Under the pieces are notes generated by a model. It saw nothing but the letters and a program-made list of their open reading frames with translations, had not been told where the DNA came from and did no database searches. Both the position numbers and the translations under genes were made by a program. Source: Betaproteobacteria bacterium (GTDB lineage Bacteria > Pseudomonadota > Gammaproteobacteria > Burkholderiales > Burkholderiaceae_C). Taken from it: a DNA stretch of 14,096 nt. Below, piece by piece: positions 1 through 6,740 of this stretch; the stretch's first letter is position 1, and each line of letters begins with the position of its first letter. Location: positions 1 through 14,096 of the forward strand of contig CANFOR010000050.1 of assembly GCA_947448675.1 (NCBI GenBank), in the 5' to 3' direction.

Positions 1-899
1 CGCAGTTCGGGGCTACCGTCTTGCAAACCTTGGGCGATTTCTTTGAATGAATTCAAATCTTTGCCCAATAAGAACACCGCCTCAGGGCTTACGCCCTCCA
101 TGGTCAAAAACTCGTTGGCAGATTTACCAATGCGCTGGGTCAACATCACGAGCTGACCCGCAGCAGAAATTTCGGTTGCGGGCGCGTTTTGCTGCAGCTT
201 TAATGAAGACACGGTTTCGGCGATTTCAAGCAAGTCGGATGACTGGCGATTGATTGCTCGCAAGGCCTCGCCCACTTGGGTCAAAATTTTCTGTTGACCC
301 ATCACGGTGCTCGCATTTTTATCGGCGCGTTCCGTCAAGGAAGTGATTTTTTCCAACTCATCTTGCATCTCTTTGCTGTTCGCAGCAACTGCAGAAATTT
401 TGTCATCCCCAGCCGTCAAACCGCGCACGTTGCGCACCATGACTTCAGCGCTCTCTTTCACGTCAGGAAAGGCTTGCGAACTGCCCACCAACGCCTGCGA
501 TACTGATTTGGCCAAGCGTTGCGACTGCATCAAAGATTGACCCGTGGCGGCCACCTGCTGGGCTACACGATCTGATCGACTCAAGGCAATAAACGTGACG
601 ACGGCCAAAAGTCCCAGGGCCAGCGCCAAAATCACATACAAAATGCGTTGCTGGGTAGCAATAGGTCGCGTCCCGATTATTGGCAAACCAGATGCACTCA
701 CCGATACTGCAGCATCGGGATTTTCCATGATGCGGCTTTGCACAAAATCATCATGGCCCATAGCTTGGTGCATAGAAAGTCGCGAGTCCACCTCTTCCAA
801 AACGGCAGCCGTGCTGTTCTCACCTAATACCGCGTGGTCGGCATAAGAGTCCGCAGGTTTGCGCTTGAAAACTTGCTTGATTTGGTCAATAACGGACAT
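1..899 (-). CDS. pilJ: PilJ, type IV pilus methyl-accepting chemotaxis protein (5' part only)
   Basis: Membrane chemoreceptor of the Pil-Chp system, which senses surface or pilus state and signals through PilI and a CheA-type kinase. The start is an ATG at 899 preceded by AAGAAGG six bases upstream. The first 299 codons are present and the frame runs off the left edge. Residues 1-85 are a polar cytosolic leader. Residues 86-107 are one hydrophobic membrane helix. Two PilJ-type sensory repeats follow, recognisable as LMQSQRLAKS (123-132) and LVMLTQRIGKSANEFL (250-265). The second membrane helix and the methylation and signalling domain lie outside the window. The gene sits 30 bp behind pilI, last of the visible pil genes. 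The 85-residue leader before the first helix is rather long for a chemoreceptor. Family assignment is confident from the repeats and the pilGHI context. Confidence 0.9.
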   Translation of the reverse strand, partial: MSVIDQIKQVFKRKPADSYADHAVLGENSTAAVLEEVDSRLSMHQAMGHDDFVQSRIMENPDAAVSVSASGLPIIGTRPIATQQRILYVILALALGLLAVVTFIALSRSDRVAQQVAATGQSLMQSQRLAKSVSQALVGSSQAFPDVKESAEVMVRNVRGLTAGDDKISAVAANSKEMQDELEKITSLTERADKNASTVMGQQKILTQVGEALRAINRQSSDLLEIAETVSSLKLQQNAPATEISAAGQLVMLTQRIGKSANEFLTMEGVSPEAVFLLGKDLNSFKEIAQGLQDGSPEL

Positions 900-929
900 G
901 ATAGACCTTCTTAAAAAACTGTGGCTTCA

Positions 930-1460
930 TCAGGAAGCAATAGACAAAAAATCGGGTTGTTTTGACAGCTGCTGGAGATTGATCTCCTGCCAACGGCGAC
1001 CCGTTGCATCGGTGTATACATTGCCAAAATACTCGGGTGCATTGACTGGGGGCGCACTCACTTCAGGGAAGGCATGTGCTGCACGCAGGCCAATCAGCTG
1101 GTCGACTAACACGGCGCAGTTATGGGCCAAGTTCGCATTGAGTGCCACCAAACTCGACTGCATGCGCACCGAATCGGAGCGCGCCGCAGCGATGCCCGAA
1201 GACACGAATCCAACCAAGTCCACCACGCCAAACAAGCCACCGCGCAAATTGGCCACCCCCAAAAACCAAGCATGGGTGTAGGGCACTGTTTGCAAATGCG
1301 TCCAGGGGAAAATTTCACCCGATTGGTCGAGGGGGAAGAGGTAATCCGTTGTGCCGCAACGCACCGCCAACCAGGAAGCGGCTACGCCCTCGGTACGCGC
1401 CGCCTGCAGTCGCTCTGCCAAACGGCTTTGCAGTTCACGAAGAGCTTGTCGATTGGCCAT
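930..1460 (-). CDS. pilI: PilI, CheW-like scaffold protein of the type IV pilus chemosensory system
   Basis: Soluble coupling protein expected to link the receptor PilJ to the CheA-type kinase. The 176 residues form one CheW-like domain. The region LGVANLRGGLFGVVDLVGF (residues 67-85) matches the conserved CheW segment around VxNLRG. The N-terminal 25 residues are helical and charged. The start is the ATG at 1460, 24 bp after the pilH stop; no clear Shine-Dalgarno sequence precedes it, so translation may depend on readthrough from pilH. The order pilG-pilH-pilI-pilJ is the standard one for twitching-motility clusters, which supports PilI over a flagellar CheW. The length fits PilI. Confidence 0.88.
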   Translation of the reverse strand: MANRQALRELQSRLAERLQAARTEGVAASWLAVRCGTTDYLFPLDQSGEIFPWTHLQTVPYTHAWFLGVANLRGGLFGVVDLVGFVSSGIAAARSDSVRMQSSLVALNANLAHNCAVLVDQLIGLRAAHAFPEVSAPPVNAPEYFGNVYTDATGRRWQEINLQQLSKQPDFLSIAS

Positions 1461-1484
1461 AGAAGATGCTGTGTCTGCGCAGTT

Positions 1485-1850
1485 TTAACTCAAGGCCTTG
1501 ATCTTGGTCATCAATTCATCGGAGTTGACAGGCTTGGTAATGTAGTCTCGGGCGCCTTGGCGCATGCCCCAGACGCGGTCAGTTTCTTGGTTCTTGCTGG
1601 TACACATAATGATGGGTACATCGGCATATTGCGGGTCACGCGAGACGGCCCGCGTGAGCTGAAAACCATTTTGTCCAGGCATCACAACGTCCATCAAAAT
1701 CAGATCAGGCTTTTCTTCTGACAAGCGACGAAATGCTTCTTCCGCGTTTTCAGCAGTCTTCACTGTAAAGCCGTTTTTGGTGAGCAAATCTGACAAAAAC
1801 ATCAGTTCTGTTTTCGAGTCGTCAACGATCAGTACTTTGTGGATAGACAT
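1485..1850 (-). CDS. pilH: PilH, single-domain response regulator (CheY-like)
   Basis: CheY-like receiver with no output domain; in twitching systems PilH acts with PilG downstream of the CheA-type kinase to set pilus extension and retraction. The 121 residues carry the whole receiver signature: acidic pair D10-D11, phosphoacceptor D54 in LILMDVVMPG, T84, and K106 in ITKP. The ATG at 1850 was chosen because AAGGAG lies exactly seven bases upstream. A longer in-frame reading to 1877 would begin inside pilG and lacks that support. The start is only 4 bp after the pilG stop, so the two are very probably translationally coupled. PilH rather than PilG is inferred from the gene order and from the closer resemblance to PilH in the MCTSKNQETDRVWGMRQGA region. 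Confidence 0.92.
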   Translation of the reverse strand: MSIHKVLIVDDSKTELMFLSDLLTKNGFTVKTAENAEEAFRRLSEEKPDLILMDVVMPGQNGFQLTRAVSRDPQYADVPIIMCTSKNQETDRVWGMRQGARDYITKPVNSDELMTKIKALS

Positions 1851-1854
1851 GGTT

Positions 1855-2259
1855 TTACTCCTTGGAGGCTGCACCAAAATGGCCGACGGCTTGCAGCAAT
1901 TGGTCTTTGGTAAAAGGTTTGGTCAGGTAGTCTTCAGAACCCACCATGCGGCCCCGGGCTTTATCGAATACGCCGTCTTTAGACGACAGCATAACGACGG
2001 GTATGCCCGCGAATTTGGGGTTGCGTTTGATGATGGCGCAGGTTTGATAGCCGTCTAAACGGGGCATCAAAATGTCGCAAAAAATCAAATGCGGCACGAA
2101 ATCATTGACCTTGGCCAGGGCATCAAAGCCATCTTCAGCCAACAATACTTCATGGCCGCCTTGCTTGAGAAAAATCTCCGCACTGCGCCGAATGGTATTG
2201 CTGTCGTCAATCACCAGAACTTTATAGCCCACAGTTCCGACAGAAGCATTGCTACTCAC
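1855..2259 (-). CDS. pilG: PilG, single-domain response regulator (CheY-like)
   Basis: CheY-like receiver of the twitching-motility chemosensory pathway, acting in the cytosol as a phosphorylatable output. Of 134 residues, about 11 precede the receiver fold, which shows acidic pair D18-D19, phosphoacceptor D62 in LIFCDILMPRLDG, S92 and K114 in LTKPF. The start is GTG at 2259; GAGGAG nine bases upstream supports it, and no in-frame ATG is available before the conserved core. The gene follows rubredoxin by 41 bp and precedes pilH by 4 bp, so it is the first pil gene of the unit. Identity as PilG rests on the position ahead of pilH-pilI-pilJ and on the RNPKFAGIPVVMLSSKDG segment typical of PilG. 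Confidence 0.92.
   Translation of the reverse strand: MSSNASVGTVGYKVLVIDDSNTIRRSAEIFLKQGGHEVLLAEDGFDALAKVNDFVPHLIFCDILMPRLDGYQTCAIIKRNPKFAGIPVVMLSSKDGVFDKARGRMVGSEDYLTKPFTKDQLLQAVGHFGAASKE
1858..1863 (-). promoter_or_regulatory. Ribosome binding site of pilH made from the last codons of pilG
   Basis: On the minus strand AAGGAG stands seven bases before the ATG at 1850. The same six bases are the final Lys and Glu codons of pilG, and the pilG stop TAA (1857-1855) lies between the site and the start. This fixes the pilH start and implies coupled translation of the two regulators. Confidence 0.8.
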
Positions 2260-2300
2260 GTATTGCTACTCCTCATTCTTGGGTTGGAACTGAACATAGA

Positions 2301-2474
2301 TCAAATTTGAACCATCTCAAAGTCTTCTTTGCGCGCACCGCATTCAGGGCAAGTCCAATTCATGGGCACATCGGCCCAGGGCGTACCGGCTGCAATACCG
2401 TCTTCAGGCACTCCGATAGCTTCGTCATAAATCCAGCCACAAATCAGGCACATCCAGGTTTTGGTTTCAGTCAC
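2301..2474 (-). CDS. Rubredoxin
   Basis: Small one-iron electron carrier. The 57 residues hold both metal-binding knuckles, CLICG (C9, C12) and CPECG (C42, C45), plus the family segments GWIYDEAIG, PEDGIAAGTPW and VPMNWTCP, ending ARKEDFEMVQI. The length is normal for the family. The start is GTG at 2474, the first usable in-frame start; an AAGG lies eleven bases upstream, which is rather far. The next in-frame ATG would begin one residue before the first cysteine and is less likely. It leads the pil unit and is divergent from the ThiD-like kinase across a 76-bp gap. The redox partner is not evident here; nothing in the window directly ties it to pilus control. Confidence 0.92.
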   Translation of the reverse strand: MTETKTWMCLICGWIYDEAIGVPEDGIAAGTPWADVPMNWTCPECGARKEDFEMVQI

Positions 2475-2550
2475 AGCTTAAGTTGCCTTGGAATAGAATG
2501 CAATGATTGTATCGACACACTGAGGCTGTCCTGCGCAAAAGCAGCAAACT

Positions 2551-3516
2551 TTGAGCCATGGCAAACCCTCAACACCCCAAACCACTACCAAAGTGCTAAT
2601 TACGGACGAACCCGCACGCCCCATCGAGGCCAAAGACGAGTGCCCGCCGTGCATCATGGTCTTCAATGCCATCGATCCTAGCGGTGCGGGCGGACTGGCA
2701 GCAGATTTGTCAGCCATTAGCAGCGTTGGCGGGCATGCCCTGCCCATCGTCACGGGGGCCTATGCGCGCGACACCGCCGAGACCTTTGAGTTTTTCCCCT
2801 TCGATGAAGAGGCCATTGCCGAGCAAGCACGCTCAGTTTTAGAAGACATCGGCTTGCACGCCATCAAGGTCGGCTTTGCAGGCACGCCTGAAGCGCTAAG
2901 CGCCATTGCTGAAATTGCCAGCGACTACTCTGAAGTACCGCTGATTGCCTACATGCCCAATCTGTCGTGGTGGCAAGACAACCTGATCGACCAGTACCTC
3001 GATGCGTTTTCGGAGTTGCTCTTGCCCCAAACCACAGTGTTGGTCGGTAACCACAGTACCTTGTGGCGCTGGTTGCTGCCCGACTGGGCAAGCGAGCGCA
3101 ATCCTAGTGCGCGCGACATAGCCAAAGCCGCCAACGACTTGGGTGTGCCTTACACCCTGGTCACCGGCATTCCCTTGCCCGAGCAATTTATAGAGAACAC
3201 GCTGGCCAGCCCGCAAACGGTCTTGCGAAGCGAAAAATTTGAGCGTTTCGAAGTCAGCTTCACCGGCGCTGGCGACAGCTTGAGCGCCGCCCTCACGGCC
3301 CTACTGGCCACGGGCGTTGACTTGTCCGCTGCCACCAGCGAGGCGCTGAGCTACCTTGACCACTGCTTAGAAGCGGGCTTTCGACCCGGCATGGGCCACT
3401 ACGTGCCTGACCGCATGTTTTGGGCCCAACCCGACGACGACGCTTCTGACGACGCCATCCCCTCCCCTTTAACTGCTGCCGACTTGCAATTGCCGCCCCA
3501 TGACACCCAACACTGA
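2551..3516 (+). CDS. thiD: ThiD-like kinase (hydroxymethylpyrimidine/phosphomethylpyrimidine kinase family) with a divergent active site
   Basis: Ribokinase-fold kinase of the ThiD/PdxK group; ThiD itself phosphorylates hydroxymethylpyrimidine and its phosphate in thiamin synthesis. Seen: DPSGAGGLAADLSA (42-55), KVGFAGTPE (106-114) and the anion-hole motif GAGDSLSAAL (239-248). Differences from E. coli ThiD by hand alignment: the pyrimidine-binding Gln of VAQNT is Arg73 (YARDT), the KGGH motif is TGIP, and the catalytic Cys of GTGCTLSAA is Asp242. Asp there is typical of PdxK and other ribokinases, so the substrate is uncertain. At 321 residues it is about 55 longer than ThiD, with an extra N-terminus of some 35 residues and an acidic C-terminal tail. 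The start is unsure: TTG at 2551 and GTG at 2593 both lack a ribosome site. It overlaps hemL by 17 bp. Confidence 0.8.
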   Translation: MSHGKPSTPQTTTKVLITDEPARPIEAKDECPPCIMVFNAIDPSGAGGLAADLSAISSVGGHALPIVTGAYARDTAETFEFFPFDEEAIAEQARSVLEDIGLHAIKVGFAGTPEALSAIAEIASDYSEVPLIAYMPNLSWWQDNLIDQYLDAFSELLLPQTTVLVGNHSTLWRWLLPDWASERNPSARDIAKAANDLGVPYTLVTGIPLPEQFIENTLASPQTVLRSEKFERFEVSFTGAGDSLSAALTALLATGVDLSAATSEALSYLDHCLEAGFRPGMGHYVPDRMFWAQPDDDASDDAIPSPLTAADLQLPPHDTQH

Positions 3517-4816
3517 CACCCCCTCCTCTCTCAACCAAACACTATTCGAGCGCGCCCGCCGCGTCATCCCCGGTGGTGTGAACTCACCGGTACGCGCCTT
3601 CAAAGCGGTGGGCGGCACACCGCGTTTTGTGCAGCGCGCGCAAGGTGCCTATTTTTGGGACGTGGAAGGCCAACGCTACATCGACTACATCGGCTCTTGG
3701 GGCCCGATGATCCTCGGCCACGGCCACCCGGCGGTGTTAGATGCGGTGCAAAAAGCGGCTGTCGATGGCTTTTCTTTTGGCGCGCCCACCGAACGTGAAG
3801 TCGAATTGGTGGAAGCCATTTTGGCGCTGTACCCGTCGATGGACATGGTGCGCTTGGTTAGCTCTGGCACCGAGGCCGCGATGAGCGCAATCCGCCTAGC
3901 GCGCGGCGCTACGGGCCGCAGCAAACTGATCAAATTTGAAGGCTGCTACCACGGCCATGCCGACGCGCTCTTGGTCAAAGCAGGCTCGGGCTTGGCCACT
4001 TTTGGCAACCCCACCAGCGCCGGTGTGCCACCCGAGGTGGTGCAGCACACCATCGTTTTGGAATACAACAATGTTGAACAACTCGAACAAGCATTTGCTT
4101 TGCACGGCACTGAGCTGGCTTGTTTGATGATCGAGCCGATAGCGGGCAATATGAATTTTGTGCGCGCCTCGCTGCCCTTTATGCAACGCTGCCGCGAGCT
4201 GTGCACCCAGTACGGCGCGCTTTTGGTGTTCGACGAAGTCATGACTGGCTGCCGCGTGGCCCTGGGCGGCGCGCAAGCCGTGTACGCCGCGCAACTACCG
4301 GACTTTGCGCCCGACATCACCGTGCTGGGCAAGGTCATTGGCGGTGGCATGCCGCTGGCGGCTTTTGGCGCGCGACGCGTCATCATGGAACAACTCGCGC
4401 CTCTGGGCCCGGTCTACCAAGCGGGCACGCTATCGGGCAACCCGGTGGCTACCGCCTGCGGCCTGGCTACGCTGCGCGAGATTGCCAAGCCCGGCTTTTT
4501 TGACGCACTGGCGCACAAAACCCGCAGCTTGGTGAATGGCTTGCAAGGCGCCGCTGATGCGGCAGGCCTGCCCTTTTGCGCTGACAGCGAAGGCGGCATG
4601 TTTGGCTTCTTCTTGCTCGGCCAATTGCCACAAAACTACCCCCAGGTAATGAAGACCGACGGAGCGCGTTTCAACACCCTATTCCACGGCCTGCTGCAAG
4701 CGGGCGTCTACATTGCACCCGCCTTATACGAAGCCGGTTTTGTGAGCATTGCGCACAGCGATGAAGACATTGCGCGCACCCTAGAAGCGGCCTCTATGCT
4801 CTTTAAGAAGCTATAA
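3500..4816 (+). CDS. hemL: Glutamate-1-semialdehyde 2,1-aminomutase
   Basis: PLP enzyme that converts glutamate-1-semialdehyde into 5-aminolevulinate, the C5-route entry to haem. The 438 residues match the usual length. Seen: PGGVNSPVRAF (25-35), the substrate-loop segment SSGTEAAMSAIRLARG (121-136), CYHGHAD (149-155), cofactor-binding DEVMTG (245-250) and the Schiff-base lysine K278 in LGKVIGGGMPLAAFG. The ATG at 3500 lies inside the last codons of the ThiD-like gene in another frame, with no clear Shine-Dalgarno, so translation is probably coupled to it. Residue 251 is Cys where I recall Phe as usual (MTGFRV). The last codons and the stop lie within the palindrome at 4804-4832. Function is near certain. 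Confidence 0.97.
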   Translation: MTPNTDTPSSLNQTLFERARRVIPGGVNSPVRAFKAVGGTPRFVQRAQGAYFWDVEGQRYIDYIGSWGPMILGHGHPAVLDAVQKAAVDGFSFGAPTEREVELVEAILALYPSMDMVRLVSSGTEAAMSAIRLARGATGRSKLIKFEGCYHGHADALLVKAGSGLATFGNPTSAGVPPEVVQHTIVLEYNNVEQLEQAFALHGTELACLMIEPIAGNMNFVRASLPFMQRCRELCTQYGALLVFDEVMTGCRVALGGAQAVYAAQLPDFAPDITVLGKVIGGGMPLAAFGARRVIMEQLAPLGPVYQAGTLSGNPVATACGLATLREIAKPGFFDALAHKTRSLVNGLQGAADAAGLPFCADSEGGMFGFFLLGQLPQNYPQVMKTDGARFNTLFHGLLQAGVYIAPALYEAGFVSIAHSDEDIARTLEAASMLFKKL

Positions 4817-4832
4817 ATTTTATAGCTTCTTA
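4804..4832. repeat. Perfect palindrome containing the hemL stop codon
   Basis: The arm TAAGAAGCTATAAA at 4804-4817 is the exact reverse complement of 4819-4832, with a single T at 4818 between them, giving 14 paired positions in DNA. The final hemL codons (Lys, Leu, stop TAA at 4814-4816) are part of the left arm. No run of T follows directly, so it is not a classic intrinsic terminator by itself. It may be a dispersed repeat that supplied the hemL 3' end, or a transcript-end stabiliser. Confidence 0.75.
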
Positions 4833-4842
4833 CGCATATTTG

Positions 4843-4863
4843 GTGCGCCTTCCGGGCACTTTT
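4843..4863 (+). terminator. Possible intrinsic terminator after hemL
   Basis: GTGC (4843-4846) pairs with GCAC (4856-4859). After a one-base bulge, CC pairs with GG around a TTCC loop, and TTTT follows at 4860-4863. The stem is only six pairs and the T run short, so this is a modest candidate. It is correctly placed 27 bp after the hemL stop. Confidence 0.4.
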
Positions 4864-4876
4864 ATCCCTAATAGCA

Positions 4877-4913
4877 GGCATTGCGAGCACGCTAATCGCG
4901 CACTCGCAATGTC
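4877..4913. terminator. Strong hairpin between convergent hemL and purH
   Basis: CATTGCGAG (4879-4887) and CTCGCAATG (4903-4911) are perfect inverted repeats. A G-T and a G-C pair extend the stem at 4877-4878 and 4912-4913, and a small CGC/GCG stem sits in the loop. It lies 23 bp beyond the purH stop on the minus strand and about 60 bp beyond hemL on the plus strand. Neither side has a T run, so it may act as a barrier or a 3' stabiliser instead of a classic terminator. Confidence 0.45.
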
Positions 4914-4935
4914 CTAGAGGGGCGCTGGTGTTCTG

Positions 4936-6507
4936 TTAGTGGCGAAAGTGGCGCACAGCTGTAAAGACCATGGCCACGCCACGCTCGTTGGCCGCGTCAA
5001 TCACCTCTTGGTCACGCATCGAGCCACCTGGTTGGATAACACTGGTGGCACCGGCGTCGACCACCACGTCGAGGCCATCGCGGAAGGGAAAGAAGGCGTC
5101 GCTGGCCACTGCTGTGCCTTGCAAAGCCAAGCCTGCGTGCTGGGCCTTGATGCTGGCAATGCGCGCCGAATCTAAGCGGCTCATTTGCCCTGCGCCGACG
5201 CCCATGGTCATGCCGTTTTTACAAAACACAATCGCATTGCTCTTGACGTATTTGGCCACCGTCCAGGCAAACAGCAGGTCTTGCAATTGCTGCGGCGTGG
5301 GCTGCACTTGGCTGACCACCTTCAGGTCGGCCAGTTGCAGCACGTGGTTGTCTGCGGTTTGCATCAGCAGGCCCGAGCCAACGCGCTTGATGTCCATGGC
5401 GTTGCGACCATTGCTCCATTCGCTCGCGCCACCCGGTGGCAGGGCAATTTGCAAAATCCGCACATTGATTTTGGCCTTGAATACAGCCAAGGCCTCAGGA
5501 CTGTAGCCCGGTGCCATCAACACTTCGACAAACTGCTTGGACACGGCCAAGGCCCCAGCTTCGTCGAGCACGCGGTTGAAGGCAATGATGCCACCAAAGG
5601 CCGAGGTCGGGTCGGTCTGCAAGGCTTTGCTATAGGCCTCTAGGGGGCTGCTGCCCACGGCCACGCCGCAGGGATTGGCATGCTTGACGATCACGCAAGC
5701 CGGCTCAGCAAAGCTCTTCACGCATTCCCAGGCCGCGTCGGCGTCGGCAATGTTGTTGTAGCTGAGTTCTTTGCCTTGCAACTGTTGGGCTGTGACCAAA
5801 GAGCCTGGTGCGGGCTGCAGGTCACGGTAGAAGGCTGCTTGCTGGTGCGGGTTCTCGCCGTAGCGCAGGTCTTGCAGCTTGACGAAGCGGCCGTTGGCTT
5901 GGCCACTGAACAGCGCGTGACTGCCATCGCCCTGAATACGCGACAGATAGTCGCTAATGGCGGCGTCGTAATTGCTGATGCGGTTGAAAGCCGCTACCGC
6001 CAAGGCAAAGCGGGTTTTGTCAGGCAGCTTGCCGTGTTGCTGCAGCTCTTGCAAAACCGCAGGGTACTGCTGCGCGTCGGTGAGTACGGCCACGTCTTTC
6101 CAATTTTTAGCGGCGCTGCGCACCATGGCTGGGCCACCGATGTCGATGTTTTCGATGGCGTCTTCCAGCGTGCAGCCAGGCTTGGCCACGGTTGCCTCAA
6201 AGGGGTAGAGGTTGACGACCAAGAGGTCGATCGGCGCAATGCCGTGCTCAGCCAAGGCCTGCATGTGTGCGGCTTGGTCGCGCCGCGCGAGCAGTCCACC
6301 GTGCACCTTGGGGTGCAAAGTTTTTACCCGGCCGTCGAGCATTTCAGGAAAGCCAGTGAGGCTGGCCACTTCAGTGACGGGCAAGCCAGCGTTGGCCAGC
6401 ATCTGCGCTGTACCGCCTGTGGAGTTGAGTGTGATGCCCAGCGCATGTAAGCCACGGGCAAATTCCAGCAAACCGGTTTTATCGGAGACGGAAAGAAGTG
6501 CGTTCAT
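4936..6507 (-). CDS. purH: Bifunctional AICAR transformylase / IMP cyclohydrolase
   Basis: Carries out the last two steps of purine synthesis: formylation of AICAR with 10-formyl-tetrahydrofolate, then ring closure to IMP. The 523 residues match the family length. The N-terminal cyclohydrolase half starts MNALLSVSDKTGLLEFA and shows TLNSTGGT (26-33), RVKTLHPKVHGG (60-71) and GGPAMVRSAAKN (124-135). The C-terminal transformylase half carries the catalytic pair K275-H276 in KHANPCGVA and the TSAFGGIIAFN segment (301-311). The ATG at 6507 overlaps the fis stop in ATGA, so translation is expected to be coupled to fis. No residue looks abnormal. It converges with hemL across 119 bp. Confidence 0.98.
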   Translation of the reverse strand: MNALLSVSDKTGLLEFARGLHALGITLNSTGGTAQMLANAGLPVTEVASLTGFPEMLDGRVKTLHPKVHGGLLARRDQAAHMQALAEHGIAPIDLLVVNLYPFEATVAKPGCTLEDAIENIDIGGPAMVRSAAKNWKDVAVLTDAQQYPAVLQELQQHGKLPDKTRFALAVAAFNRISNYDAAISDYLSRIQGDGSHALFSGQANGRFVKLQDLRYGENPHQQAAFYRDLQPAPGSLVTAQQLQGKELSYNNIADADAAWECVKSFAEPACVIVKHANPCGVAVGSSPLEAYSKALQTDPTSAFGGIIAFNRVLDEAGALAVSKQFVEVLMAPGYSPEALAVFKAKINVRILQIALPPGGASEWSNGRNAMDIKRVGSGLLMQTADNHVLQLADLKVVSQVQPTPQQLQDLLFAWTVAKYVKSNAIVFCKNGMTMGVGAGQMSRLDSARIASIKAQHAGLALQGTAVASDAFFPFRDGLDVVVDAGATSVIQPGGSMRDQEVIDAANERGVAMVFTAVRHFRH

Positions 6508-6740
6508 TTGATCAACCGATGCTCAAGGAGTTTTTTGCGCAAAGTGTTGCGGTTCAGGCCCAGCCATTGAGCTGCTTTGGACTGGTTGTGCTCGGCGCGT
6601 TGCATCACGCTCTCGAGCAGGGGTTTCTCGACCACGTCGATCATCATGTCATACATACCATCGGGTTCAATACCACCGAGGTCTTTGAAATAAGCATCCA
6701 GGCTTTGCCGAATGCATTCTTCGATTTGCTTCTTGCTCAT
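6504..6740 (-). CDS. fis: Fis family nucleoid-associated DNA-binding protein (short form)
   Basis: Homodimeric DNA-bending protein of the nucleoid that affects rRNA promoters, replication and recombination in enterobacteria. The 78 residues end in the Fis helix-turn-helix, NQSKAAQWLGLNRNTLRKKL (52-71). The middle helices PLLESVMQ match the dimer core PLLDMVMQ of E. coli Fis. It lacks about 20 N-terminal residues of the 98-residue E. coli protein, the part forming the beta-hairpin arm. The ATG at 6740 overlaps the dusB stop as ATGA and its own stop overlaps the purH start likewise, which fixes both ends. The dusB-fis order is the same as in E. coli. Confidence 0.93.
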   Translation of the reverse strand: MSKKQIEECIRQSLDAYFKDLGGIEPDGMYDMMIDVVEKPLLESVMQRAEHNQSKAAQWLGLNRNTLRKKLLEHRLIK

